Numbered from the stretch's first letter, positions 47,895 to 56,200 are shown. The stretch is 62,556 bases of DNA from Bradyrhizobium sp. (GCF_004799405.1 NZ_SSMW01000073.1:1-62556); one strand, 5' to 3'. A program made the numbers and translations. Notes: a model not told the origin generated them from the sequence alone.

Positions 47895-48944
47895 ATGCCC
47901 GCGCGTCTCACCCGCCGCCGCTTTCTCGCATCCACGGCGGCGGGACTTTCGGTAGTTGCGGTCGCCTCGCGCGCGCAGGTGCCGAAGCCGCTGCCGCCGG
48001 ATGAGTTCTCCGTTCCCGCGCCTGTTGCGATCGAGGTCCACGCCCGCCCGATCGCCTGGTTCGACAACAGCGACCACGACCGCGTCCGCTTCGGTTCGCT
48101 GGAATTTCGCAGCGGGCTGGTTCTGACCTCGAGCTTTCGTGCCTTCGGCGGGCTGTCGGGACTGCGGTTCGACGCCAGGGGCGAACGCTTCATCTCCTTC
48201 AGCGACAAGGGCACCTGGTTCACCGGCCGCATCGTCTATCAGGGCCGCAGCATGACCGGGCTTGCCGACGTCGAGGCTTCGCCAATGCTGGGACCCGACG
48301 GCAAGCCGATCACCAGCCGCGGCTGGTTCGATTCGGAGTCGATCGCGCTCGACGGGCAGCAGGTCTATATCGGCCTCGAGCGCGTCAACAAGGTGCTGCG
48401 TTTCGATTTCAGCAAGGGCTCGACGCGCGCGTCGGCCGAAGAGGTGCCGATGCCGCCGGCGGTGCGCAAGCTGCCGTTCAACAAGGGGCTGGAAGCGCTG
48501 GTGATGGTGCCGAAGGGCCTGCCGCTGGCCGGCACGCTGATCGCGATGTCCGAACGCGGGCTCGATGCCGAGGGCAACCTGATCGCCTTTCTGGTCGGCG
48601 GCAGGACGCCCGGCCAGTTCGCCATTCGCCGCACCGACAAGTTCGACATCAGCGACGCGGTGCTGCTGCCCTCGGGCGACCTGTTGATCCTGGAGCGGAA
48701 GTTTTCCTGGCTCTCCGGCATCGGCATCCGCATCCGCCGCATCCCGCTCAAATCGGTGATGCCGAACGTGACGGTCGACGGCCCCGCCATCTTCGAGGCC
48801 GATCTCGGCGACGAGATCGACAACATGGAAGGCATCGACGCCCACGTCACCCCGGAGGGAGACACCGTGCTGACGATGGTCTCGGACGACAATTTCTCGA
48901 TGATCCAGCGCACCCTCCTGCTGCAATTCACGCTGGTGGAGTGA
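47895..48944 (+). CDS. Tat-exported esterase-like phytase family protein
   Basis: 349 residues. The N-terminus ARLTRRRFLASTAAGLSVVA is a twin-arginine signal (RRRFLAS), implying folding in the cytoplasm and export. The rest is a beta-propeller-like phytase-like esterase domain: FRAFGGLSGLRFDARGERFI, GWFDSESIALDGQQVYIGLE, and DEIDNMEGIDAHVTPEGDTV. The true substrate is unknown. It begins 6 bases after cobT, so it is translationally coupled or at least cotranscribed, although a functional link with cobalamin is not obvious. Confidence 0.85.
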   Translation: MPARLTRRRFLASTAAGLSVVAVASRAQVPKPLPPDEFSVPAPVAIEVHARPIAWFDNSDHDRVRFGSLEFRSGLVLTSSFRAFGGLSGLRFDARGERFISFSDKGTWFTGRIVYQGRSMTGLADVEASPMLGPDGKPITSRGWFDSESIALDGQQVYIGLERVNKVLRFDFSKGSTRASAEEVPMPPAVRKLPFNKGLEALVMVPKGLPLAGTLIAMSERGLDAEGNLIAFLVGGRTPGQFAIRRTDKFDISDAVLLPSGDLLILERKFSWLSGIGIRIRRIPLKSVMPNVTVDGPAIFEADLGDEIDNMEGIDAHVTPEGDTVLTMVSDDNFSMIQRTLLLQFTLVE

Positions 48945-48985
48945 GTTGTCGAAGATGATTTCTTGCTGCCAGACACGACGACGGT

Positions 48986-49135
48986 GAGCTCCCTCTCCCC
49001 TTGTGGGCCGAGACGAGCGAAGCTCGCTCTTAGAGGGTTGGGGTGAGGGGTTCCGGTCTATCGATAGTCCGTGACCCCTCACCCGGATCGCATCTGTCGA
49101 TGCGATCCGACCTCTCCCACAAGGGGAGAGCTGAA
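48986..49135. repeat. Nested palindrome B
   Basis: Outer arms CTCTCCCCTTGTGGG (48993-49007) and CCCACAAGGGGAGAG (49116-49130) are exact. Inner arms GGGTGAGGGGT (49041-49051) and ACCCCTCACCC (49074-49084) are exact. Side hairpins GAGCGAAGCTC and GGATCGCATCTGTCGATGCGATCC lie between. It is in the 294-bp gap between the phytase-like and old-yellow-enzyme genes. Confidence 0.85.
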
Positions 49136-49238
49136 GAATCCGGGATGTCCCTCCTGAATTTACTTCGCCTTCGAATTCGACCTCTCCCGAAGAGAGCGGT
49201 ATAGAACAGTCAATCCTCCCTCCCACCCGGACATCCCC

Positions 49239-50351
49239 ATGAGCGCCCTGTTTTCTCCGGTTCAATTGCGTGATCTAGCGCTTGCCAACCGCATCATGGT
49301 GGCGCCGATGTGCCAGTATTCGGCTGTCAACGGCGAGGCCAATGACTGGCACTTCACCCATATCAACACGCTGGCGCTGTCGGGGGCGGCGATGTTCTGC
49401 ATCGAGGCCACCGCAGTGGAAGCGGTCGGCCGCATCACGCCGGGATGCCTCGGGCTGTGGAACGACGCCACCGAAGCCGCGCTGAAGCCGATCGTCGCCT
49501 CGGTGCGCAAGCATTCGCACACCGCCGTGATCATGCAGCTCGCGCACGCGGGGCGCAAAGCCTCCAGCCACACGCCCTGGGATGGCGGGCAATTGATTCC
49601 GATATCGCAAGGCGGCTGGCAGGCGGAGGGGCCTTCCGCGGTGCCGCACAAGGAAGGCGAGGCGCCGCCGGTGGCGTTCGATGGTGCGGGTCTCGCGCGC
49701 GTGCGCGACGCGTTCGTTGCGACCGCCAAACGCGCCGAGCGGCTCGGCCTCGACGGCCTCGAACTTCACTGCGCGCACGGCTATCTCTTGCATCAGTTCC
49801 TGTCGCCGATCTCCAACAGGCGCACCGATCAATATGGCGGGAGCCTGCAAAACCGGATGCGCTATCCGCTGGAGGTGTTCGACGCCATCCGCGCGGCGTT
49901 CCCGAAGACCAAGCCCGTCGGCATCAAGGTGTCGGCGACCGACTGGGTCGATGGCGGCTGGGACATCGCGCAGACCATCGAATTCGCGCACGAATTGAAA
50001 AAGCGCGGCGTCGACTGGATCGACACGTCCTCCGGCGGCGTGTCGCCGCTGCAGAAGATCCCGCTCGGCCCCGGCTACCAGGTGCCGCTGGCCCACGCCA
50101 TCAAGCAAGCCACCGGCGTCACCACCATGGCGGTCGGCCTCATCACCGAGGCGAAGCAGGCCGAAGACATCGTGGCATCGGCAAAAGCCGACATGGTCGC
50201 GCTCGCCCGCGGCATGCTCTACGACCCGCGCTGGGGCTGGCATGCCGCCGCCGCGCTCGGCGGCCATGTCGAAGCCCCGCCCGCCTACTGGCGCGCCCCG
50301 CCGCACGAGCAGAAGGACCTGTTCGGCACGACGACGTTCGGGGCGAGGTGA
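49239..50351 (+). CDS. NADH:flavin oxidoreductase / old yellow enzyme (YqjM type)
   Basis: 370-residue FMN TIM-barrel ene-reductase that reduces activated C=C bonds with NADPH. The N-terminal LANRIMVAPMCQYSAVNGEA contains Cys25, typical of the YqjM/thermophilic-like class. GLDGLELHCAHGYLLHQFLS holds the substrate-binding His residues, followed by PISNRRTDQYGGSLQNRMRY. The FMN phosphate region is TTMAVGLITEAKQAEDIV and ADMVALARGMLYDPRWGWHA. The natural substrate is unknown. It is flanked on both sides by nested palindromes. Confidence 0.92.
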   Translation: MSALFSPVQLRDLALANRIMVAPMCQYSAVNGEANDWHFTHINTLALSGAAMFCIEATAVEAVGRITPGCLGLWNDATEAALKPIVASVRKHSHTAVIMQLAHAGRKASSHTPWDGGQLIPISQGGWQAEGPSAVPHKEGEAPPVAFDGAGLARVRDAFVATAKRAERLGLDGLELHCAHGYLLHQFLSPISNRRTDQYGGSLQNRMRYPLEVFDAIRAAFPKTKPVGIKVSATDWVDGGWDIAQTIEFAHELKKRGVDWIDTSSGGVSPLQKIPLGPGYQVPLAHAIKQATGVTTMAVGLITEAKQAEDIVASAKADMVALARGMLYDPRWGWHAAAALGGHVEAPPAYWRAPPHEQKDLFGTTTFGAR

Positions 50352-50413
50352 GGGGCGGCGCTGTGAGTGACGCGCGTTCGGATTCGAATTTCAAACAGCG
50401 GCATCGTTCTTCA

Positions 50414-50555
50414 CCTCGCCCCGCCTGCGGGGAGAGGTCGGCGCGTAGCGCCGGGTGAGGGGGACTTTCGACAGACACGGACTCGCGGATAGTCCCCCTC
50501 ACCCGGAGACTTCGCTTCGCTGCGTCTCCGACCTCTCCCCGCAGGCGGGGCGAGG
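50414..50555. repeat. Nested palindrome C (142 bp, exact arms)
   Basis: Outer arms of 28 bp, 50414-50441 (CCTCGCCCCGCCTGCGGGGA...) and 50528-50555, are exact complements and each is itself a CCCCGC/GCGGGG hairpin. Inner arms CCGGGTGAGGGGGACT (50451-50466) and AGTCCCCCTCACCCGG (50491-50506) are also exact. Layout is the same as at 27.7, 49.0 and 56.3 kb. Confidence 0.9.
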
Positions 50556-51105
50556 TTAAGCCGGCAGCATCGCTCACAGGCAAGACTTCGCGATCTCGCC
50601 GCATGCATTGCGCGAAGTTTTGCTGGAAAATTCCTTGCCCTCGAAAGTGAGGGCGCAGGGAATGCCGGGCGCCCAACGCGCCCGCAGCCTGGCAGGGCAG
50701 AAAAAACAAGCCTTGCCAGCAAAGTCACCACGGTCACGCCGGAAAACCCGGCATTCCCCGCACAATGGTTTTACGGCTTATTTCGCGCTCTCCCCGGTGA
50801 CCGGGCTTTGTTGCCACCGTCATCTGCGAAAGTCGCCTTTCGCAAACTTGACACCAGCGTCGGGGTGTCAGGACCACACGACTTCGCCGTCCGCGCCGGT
50901 GCCGTTCGTCCACGGCACTCACGCGTCCACCGCATCCCGCCGCGCGTTGATGACGTTGCGCAACGCCCCTCTGTGGGCGGGACGGAAAAGCTATACGCCT
51001 GATTCGCTATTGCTGAAAATCAGAATATCTTTGCGGCCAAGGCTTGACGGCCTTTTCGCTGATTTGCCCGTCGGGTAGTCACACAGCGCGCAAGTCCTAA
51101 AAAAT
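50556..51105. other. 550-bp stretch with no confident gene; likely interspersed repeat block
   Basis: Between palindrome C and aroQ. Open frames exist on both strands but show no domain or good start. The stretch 50640-51000 has GGAATGCCGGG (50659-50669) paired with CCCGGCATTCC (50747-50757) and a TGCGAAAG/CTTTCGCA hairpin (50825-50844). From memory, its sequence (GTCACCACGGTCACGCCGG, CCACACGACTTCGCCGTCC) recurs as a repeat block in Bradyrhizobium genomes; a genome self-comparison is needed to confirm this. Confidence 0.45.
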
Positions 51106-51546
51106 TCAGACCTTCTTCGGCATCTGCGCCAGCGCGTGCATCGCCGCGATATAACCGTACGGCCCGAGGCCGCAGATCACGGCGGTGGCCGCGTGCGAGA
51201 TCTTGGAATCCCGGTGATGCTCGTCGCGCGCGTGGATGTTGGAGATGTGCACTTCCAGCACCGGCCCCTCGAACGCCTTGATGGCGTCGACGATCGCGAT
51301 CGAGGTGAAGGAATAGGCGGCCGGATTGATGATGATGGCGTCGGCGTCCTGCCGCGCCGACTGGATCAGGTCGACCAGCTCGCCCTCATGGTTGGACTGG
51401 CGGAAGGTGAGCTCGAAGCCCAGCCCCGCCGCATGATGCGCGCAGTTCTCCTCGATCTGCTTCAGCGTGGTGGTGCCGTAGATGTGCGGCTCCCGCACCC
51501 CCAAGAGGTTGAGGTTGGGACCGTTCAGGATCATCAGGCGTTTCAT
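51106..51546 (-). CDS. aroQ: Type II 3-dehydroquinate dehydratase
   Basis: It dehydrates 3-dehydroquinate to 3-dehydroshikimate. 146 residues. The lid motif GVREPHIYG provides catalytic Arg18 and Tyr23; [16 protein letters not shown] follows. The Asn of [12 protein letters not shown] and His of [17 protein letters not shown] are in place. Two positions depart from the usual family text: [10 protein letters not shown] for NPGAYTHTS, and [15 protein letters not shown] for NIHAREFRHHS. AroQ in this lineage is often next to accB-accC; this copy is isolated and may be a second or catabolic (quinate) paralogue. Confidence 0.9.
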   Translation of the reverse strand: MKRLMILNGPNLNLLGVREPHIYGTTTLKQIEENCAHHAAGLGFELTFRQSNHEGELVDLIQSARQDADAIIINPAAYSFTSIAIVDAIKAFEGPVLEVHISNIHARDEHHRDSKISHAATAVICGLGPYGYIAAMHALAQMPKKV

Positions 51547-51615
51547 GGGGGGTTCTCCGGGTTGCGCTAGTTGTTATTTTCGGACCCGGTAACGCACCGG
51601 GGCGGCCTCAGCATC

Positions 51616-51645
51616 GTAGCCCGGATGGAGCGCAGTGCAATCCGG
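51616..51645. repeat. GTAGCCCGGATGGAGCG repeat, copy 1
   Basis: GTAGCCCGGATGGAGCGCAG, then TGCAATCCGG. From memory this motif is a common dispersed repeat in proteobacteria (GTAGCCCGGATGGAGCGAAGCG...ATCCGGG). A diverged copy lies at 51929-51957 in the same orientation. Confidence 0.55.
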
Positions 51646-51728
51646 AGGACGCCCGGTCTGATTTGTAATATGATAGGCAAATGCCTGCGCACGCCCTGAG
51701 GCACCTCGCGACAAGCAACGGAGCGGCG

Positions 51729-51932
51729 ATGTCCAAACCTGTCATTTTCACGATTTCCGCAGCCTGGGATCGGGAAGCCTCGGTCTGGAGCGGCCATTGC
51801 GACGATACGGCTGCCGCCGCCGCGCCGACGCTCGACGAATTGCTGAAAAAGATTTCCGCCATGGCGCTCGACCTGTTGCCGGACAATCATCCGGATGTCG
51901 CGCCGGAATCGTTGTTCCTCCAGATCGCGTAG
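51729..51932 (+). CDS. DUF1902 domain protein
   Basis: 67 residues from the ATG at 51729 (GGAG 6 bases upstream). The sequence MSKPVIFTISAAWDREASVW, then SGHCDDTAAAAAPTLDELLK matches DUF1902, a small beta-alpha fold related to HicB-type antitoxins. There is no HicA-like toxin next to it, so it may be a solitary antitoxin-like protein or regulator. The stop codon (51930-51932) lies inside the second copy of the GTAGC[CT]CGGATGG repeat, and the first copy lies about 85 bases before the start. Confidence 0.75.
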   Translation: MSKPVIFTISAAWDREASVWSGHCDDTAAAAAPTLDELLKKISAMALDLLPDNHPDVAPESLFLQIA

Positions 51933-51957
51933 CTCGGATGGTCGAAGCGATATCCGG
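51929..51957. repeat. GTAGCTCGGATGG repeat, copy 2
   Basis: GTAGCTCGGATGGTCGAAGC, then GATATCCGG. Aligned with copy 1 it matches at both ends and the middle has drifted. It overlaps the DUF1902 stop. The two direct copies flank the DUF1902 gene. Confidence 0.45.
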
Positions 51958-52031
51958 TTTGTATTTCCCACAAGCGTATCTTCGACTAACGCCCGAGCAC
52001 TCCAGACGATAGGGTGCTCGGCATCGGTAAT

Positions 52032-52556
52032 TTAATGCAACCTTGCCACACCCCAAGAAAGTAGCTCGCCAAGACTAAGAACAGGGCGAAAGTCAGCCAG
52101 TACACACCCCCCCATCAGCAAACTGTGTTTGATAAGATTGTTGTTGCCATATCGTCGGGCTTCAGTCGTGAAGACACCCGGATAGTCTGAACCGAATTCT
52201 TTGAGAGGCCGGTATGGAGCGAAAAGAAACTGTTCTTCGATGAGGACCAGCGCCTCTTTGCTTACGCGGTAGAGTTGCTTATTTCGCAAATCGAGCAGCG
52301 AGAAGATAACAGCGAGCAACGCACCAGCACCAGCAGCCACGATTGCAGGGAATGACCCCACAACCTCGCGTTCCCTGAATAAGATAAAGCATCCGCCGAA
52401 AAGAAAAGGTACCAGGAGGATGAAAAAATGAAACATCGTCGTCCGTTGGCGGGCATGTAGGTCAAAATGACGCCACGCAAGCTCAAATCTCATCTTTTCG
52501 AAGTCGACTAAGGCGCATGGGTCAGTCTCAAGAAGTCCCACGAAGGTTGTGCTCAT
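52032..52556 (-). CDS. Small two-helix membrane protein in the TcmP/DUF5131 island
   Basis: 174 residues from the ATG at 52556 (GGAG 6 bases upstream; a TTG four codons earlier is possible). Two helices are clear: residues 41-60 (MFHFFILLVPFLFGGCFILF) and 68-88 (SFPAIVAAGAGALLAVIFSLL). Before the first lies ELAWRHFDLHARQRTTMF, a W-x-HF-x-HA-x-QR pattern that, from memory, resembles RipA-type octameric membrane proteins. The C-terminal 80 residues are soluble. It lies 65 bases after the DUF5131 gene. Function unknown; its composition is lower in GC than its core neighbours. Confidence 0.65.
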   Translation of the reverse strand: MSTTFVGLLETDPCALVDFEKMRFELAWRHFDLHARQRTTMFHFFILLVPFLFGGCFILFREREVVGSFPAIVAAGAGALLAVIFSLLDLRNKQLYRVSKEALVLIEEQFLFAPYRPLKEFGSDYPGVFTTEARRYGNNNLIKHSLLMGGCVLADFRPVLSLGELLSWGVARLH

Positions 52557-52621
52557 CGTCTGCTCCAATCGTAACTAACATTTCGCAGATCTTCAGTTCG
52601 ACACCAACGACCAACTCGCGA

Positions 52622-53377
52622 TCAGGCCGCTTGACCTGGCCTAGGCAAGTCGTCCCATGTACGATCATCAAGGATACGTCCGCTACGCTTCTTGTTGGCG
52701 CCACCCCACTGTTTGAAGTGGAACGCTACTCCCTGTTCGACGCAAGCGTCTCGAATATCGCGAACCCATTCTCCAACGACCGGCCTAGCATGAGGTCCGC
52801 TTTCCCCCCCGGCAATTGCCCAATGGATACCGCGGAAATCGAGGGTCGTTAGTGGTCCTAGGAGTGGCTCTAGACTAACGAAGCGCACCTGCGCGCCGAC
52901 GCGCCTCAGATGATCCACGCGCCACCAGTAATCTTCGGTTTCAACACTAACGCCCATCCATATGTTGGGCGCCCATCGGAGTTTACCCTCTAGCTCGGAA
53001 AGCCGCTCCGCGCGTTTAGTCAGGACCTGGTAAGTGTGACGAGGCGTCCGCACCATCACGTCAAACACCTGCTGAATAAAGTCCAAAGGCACGTCGTCGT
53101 GGAATAGATCGGACATACTGTTCACGAAAATTCGCCTCCCACGTTTCCAACGCATGGGAAGTTCAAGCGATGCATGATCGACTTTGAGCTTACCTGTCCA
53201 CTTAGGTCGCCCTCCAGAAATACGAGTGGTGCCCTTGTACTTTTCTTGTCCCATTGCTTCCAAGCGTTTAGCCATTCTCATGGCGTAACAATTGGTGCAG
53301 CCGGGCGAGAGTACTGCGCAGCCAGTGATTGGGTTCCAGGTGGCTTCGGTCCATTCGATGTTTGAAGATTCGGCCAT
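52622..53377 (-). CDS. DUF5131 / phage Gp37-Gp68 family protein (three-Cys motif)
   Basis: 251 residues with the whole family signature: SNIEWTEATWNPITGCAVLS, PGCTNCYAMRMAKRLEAMG, where Cys20, Cys27 and Cys30 form CX6CX2C, then RRIFVNSMSDLFHDDVPLDF, HTYQVLTKRAERL, WMGVSVETEDYWWRVDHLRR, RFVSLEPLLGPL, WAIAGGESGPHARPV, and FHFKQWGG. The Cys cluster recalls a metal or Fe-S site of radical-SAM type, although spacing is not the CX3CX2C standard. The start overlaps the TcmP stop (TAATG), so the two genes are coupled; TcmP proteins are the recognised partners of this family. Confidence 0.88.
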   Translation of the reverse strand: MAESSNIEWTEATWNPITGCAVLSPGCTNCYAMRMAKRLEAMGQEKYKGTTRISGGRPKWTGKLKVDHASLELPMRWKRGRRIFVNSMSDLFHDDVPLDFIQQVFDVMVRTPRHTYQVLTKRAERLSELEGKLRWAPNIWMGVSVETEDYWWRVDHLRRVGAQVRFVSLEPLLGPLTTLDFRGIHWAIAGGESGPHARPVVGEWVRDIRDACVEQGVAFHFKQWGGANKKRSGRILDDRTWDDLPRPGQAA

Positions 53378-54484
53378 TAAATTCTTCCTACCGGCTTGAT
53401 CGGAAAAGTGACAACAATACCGTCAGCGAAAGTGCCAGCCCTTGGAACGCGGTCTGTAACGACGCGATTGGCTGCGAGCAAATTGCCCAGAGCATCTTTA
53501 TAGTTCTTCTTGATGAATGGTTTTTCGATGTTGTGCCGATGATAAAGATCAACCATCGTGAGGGATCGACCAGCGAATTCTGTCACTAACCGGTCTTCCA
53601 GATTATCTAGGGCGTCTTCGAACAGTTGGGACGCGCCTTCCATGGACGGCGCATATTCGTAACTTGGAACGCCTTGGTCTGTGTATGAGCTATGTGTGGC
53701 CATTATTTCTTTCATCAGCTCGTAGCCCGTAGGATGCTTTGTAACGAAAACGAGGTAGTGCGTCGTTCGAGTATTATTTTCGTTGCGAAAGCGAAAGATC
53801 AGCACATGCTTGGCGCCCGCGTCGATCATAGCGCTTTTCAAATGCTCCATTATCACGCCTTCACGATTGGCTTGAGAGGCGTTTAGTGCCGCCCGCAGAT
53901 GCTCTAAATTGTCCTTACCGAAGAGCGCCTCCATATGTTCGTCGACAACAGGGTTGTTGATACCGGCGTTAATGCGCGAGTAATTAAAGAAAAAGACGCA
54001 GTCGCTCCCCCAGTCTTTGATCACGCTCTCTGACGAGAGCCCACGACAGGCCCTTGTACCCAAACGGGTCAATGAAAGAAAATGTCGGTATGAGCCTCAC
54101 ACTCTCAAAGTAATCGGCAACCGAAAAGCCTACTTCACCTTCGTTGATTTGAGGATCGTGTTTCAGATTTGATCTGCCAGCCATGGCATCTATTTCTGCT
54201 CGCAGAGTCCGCGTGTGGTTGCTGTCTTTGTCGTTGAAGATGCTAACCAGACCTGCACTGACCTTTGGGTTTGCGACAGCCTTCTCAAGCACCATTAGAG
54301 GAGTGGAAGCTGAACCATCCTCGTAGCGCCCAGGTCCGGCGAACAAGTCGATATACGCCAGCTTGCCGTCTGACAGCATCGTGTTCGGGGCTATAATCTT
54401 TGACCAAATATCAAAGTATTGACTAACGATTAAAGCTTTGACCTCTGATTGATCCGCCCGTTCCGCAAAAAACTCGCCCGGCAT
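53377..54484 (-). pseudogene. tcmP: tcmP (three-Cys-motif partner protein), interrupted by a frameshift
   Basis: The two halves of one TcmP protein occur in different frames. The N-terminal part, from the ATG at 54484, reads MPGEFFAERADQSEVKALIV, then LAYIDLFAGPGRYEDGSAST and FSFIDPFGYKGLSWALV. After this point the next frame continues with SVIKDWGSDCVFFFNYSRIN, AGINNPVVDEHMEALFGKDN, to the stop at 53377. Removing one base in GTCAGAGAGC (plus-strand 54025-54034) gives WALVESVIKDW, a smooth match to the family. Thus a single inserted base breaks the gene, unless it is a sequencing error or programmed +1 frameshift. The N-terminal DLFAGPG resembles a methyltransferase or nucleotide-fold loop. 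Confidence 0.82.
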
Positions 54485-54606
54485 CTCGCGATTGAACCTC
54501 CAAACACGCTTTGCGGATCGTAGGTCAAATCTTCTACCATGGCGTTTATGTTGATAGCAGCGATTTCAGCCGTGAGACGTCGCGAGTCTTGAACACCCTG
54601 CCCCCC
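54485..54606. other. Upstream region of the TcmP cluster
   Basis: Between tcmP and the rpmB terminator. On the minus strand a short frame (MVEDLTYDPQSVFGGSIARC) overlaps the tcmP start in another frame; it may be chance or a remnant of an earlier gene. Composition is AT-richer than the core. No integrase, att repeat or tRNA was found at this boundary. Confidence 0.4.
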
Positions 54607-54638
54607 AAAACAAAAACAGCCGGGTCTTTCGACCCGGC
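54607..54638 (-). terminator. Rho-independent terminator after rpmB
   Basis: On the minus strand GCCGGGTC-GAAA-GACCCGGC (54638 down to 54619) is followed by TGTTTTTGTTTT. A perfect 8-bp stem with a GAAA tetraloop, 45 bases after the rpmB stop. It is also the right-hand edge of the accessory island. Confidence 0.9.
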
Positions 54639-54680
54639 CATCCAAAACTCTCAACCGCTAACCCGTTAAACGCGAACCGC

Positions 54681-55007
54681 TCAGCCCGCCTTCTTCACGC
54701 GCTCGGGCTTCTTCACGAACGCGGTCTTTGGCGTCTTCTTCTCGATCTGGCGCTTCAGCTCCAGCGCGCGGGGCGATAGCTCAATCGCCTTGGCCTTGAG
54801 TAGGAACGCGTCGAGGCCGCCGCGGTGATCGACGCTCTTGATGGCGTTGGTCGAGACGCGCAGGCGCACGTTGCGGCCGAGCGCATCCGAAATGAAGGTG
54901 ACGTTGCACAGGTTCGGCAGGAACCGGCGCTTGGTCTTGATATTGGAGTGGCTCACCCGGTGGCCCACCTGCGGGCCCTTGGCCGTCAGTTCGCAGCGCC
55001 GCGACAT
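54681..55007 (-). CDS. rpmB: 50S ribosomal protein L28
   Basis: 108 residues from the ATG at 55007 (GAGGA 9 bases upstream). The universally conserved [20 protein letters not shown], then [20 protein letters not shown] and [20 protein letters not shown] is plain. The C-terminal tail is basic with [19 protein letters not shown], longer than in E. coli. A further ATG at 55028 (MAEDLFK) is open but weaker. The 338-bp gap to the next gene (55008-55345) holds divergent promoters and no gene. Confidence 0.95.
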   Translation of the reverse strand: MSRRCELTAKGPQVGHRVSHSNIKTKRRFLPNLCNVTFISDALGRNVRLRVSTNAIKSVDHRGGLDAFLLKAKAIELSPRALELKRQIEKKTPKTAFVKKPERVKKAG

Positions 55008-55345
55008 CTTGAATAAATCCTCTGCCATCCCCGGGCTTTCGCCCCTCGGGGGTTCTAAATCTTTGGTCCATCCTGGGAACGGCGGACGTATAGGGGGCGA
55101 GCGGCGGGGCGTCAAGGTTTTGGGCAGCGTGGGCGGGGCCGGAAAGGGCCGGTTTGCCAGAGATTTCCGCGGGCTTTGGGCATCATATAAACGGCGTATT
55201 CGCCGCCGACATGATGCGGTTCCGGCGGCGTCGGCCTGGGATTTGCCCGAAAAGCGCGCGCATCCGTTGCTTACCGCGTTTTCCGGCTTAAATGACACTT
55301 TACCGCGCCACCTGCAGGACCGTCCCTCCAGTGAACACGCAAACC

Positions 55346-56200
55346 ATGATTTCGCCCCGGCTGGCTCAAGCGGCGCTGCGGGCGTTGGGCGCCCTGTGCG
55401 CGGGCGCCTTACTGTGGCTTGCGGCCCCGCAGGCCGCATCGGCGCAAGGCAGGCTCGAGGCGCGCTATGAGGCGACGCTGGCGGGCATCCCCGTCGGCAA
55501 GGGCGCCTGGACCATCGACATCGCGGAAGACCAGTTTTCGGCGGCTGCCACCGGCGGCACCTCGGGACTGCTGAAAACCTTCGCCGGCGGCTCCGGCACC
55601 GGCGCCTCGCAGGGCCGCGTCGTCAACGGCGCGCTGGCGCCGACCAACTATTCCGCCTCCACCACCACCTCGAAGAAATCCGAAACCGTGCACATGGTGC
55701 TGTCGAACGGCAATATCAGGGAATACGGCATCGAGCCGGTGCCGCCGGTCGACCTCGACCGGATTCCGATCACCGAGGCGCATCGCCGCGGCGTCAATGA
55801 CCCGATGACCGGCTCGCTGCTGCGGGTGCCCGGCAACGGCGAACTGCTCACCCCCGATACCTGCCGCACCAGCATTCCTATCTTCGACGGCCGGATGCGT
55901 TACGACCTCAAGCTCGACTTCAAGCGCATGGAAACCGTCCGGTCCGAAAAGGGCTATCAGGGCCCGGTGATCGTCTGCGCGGTGTATTTTTCGCCGGTCG
56001 CCGGCTACATCCCCGACCGCGCGGTGATCAAATATCTCGCCGCCCAGCGCCACATCGAGATCGCGTTTGCGCCGATCGCCGGCACCCGGGTGCTGGTCCC
56101 GTACCGGATGGTGATTCCGACCCCGCTCGGCAACGGCGTGCTGGAAGCGACCCAGTTCGTCACCACGGCCACAGCCCACGCGCCCGCCAAGACACAGTGA
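55346..56200 (+). CDS. DUF3108 family exported protein
   Basis: 284 residues. The signal peptide ([34 protein letters not shown]) predicts export with cleavage after ASA. The mature DUF3108 region includes [20 protein letters not shown], then [60 protein letters not shown] and [23 protein letters not shown]3108 proteins are beta-rich periplasmic proteins of unknown role. I use the ATG at 55346; a GTG at 55331 with AGGA upstream is an alternative. Nested palindrome D starts about 60 bases after the stop. Confidence 0.85.
   Translation: MISPRLAQAALRALGALCAGALLWLAAPQAASAQGRLEARYEATLAGIPVGKGAWTIDIAEDQFSAAATGGTSGLLKTFAGGSGTGASQGRVVNGALAPTNYSASTTTSKKSETVHMVLSNGNIREYGIEPVPPVDLDRIPITEAHRRGVNDPMTGSLLRVPGNGELLTPDTCRTSIPIFDGRMRYDLKLDFKRMETVRSEKGYQGPVIVCAVYFSPVAGYIPDRAVIKYLAAQRHIEIAFAPIAGTRVLVPYRMVIPTPLGNGVLEATQFVTTATAHAPAKTQ

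Noticed and set aside
43776..49265. Very long open frame on the minus strand spanning dedA, cobS, cobT and the phytase-like gene
   Set aside because: It is antisense to well-recognised proteins, is low-complexity in Arg/Asp/Gly/His, and has no domain. It is an effect of high GC and third-position bias.
51993..52021. CCGAGCAC/GTGCTCGG inverted repeat after the two-helix membrane protein as a terminator
   Set aside because: It has an 8-bp stem but a 13-base loop and no T-run on either strand.
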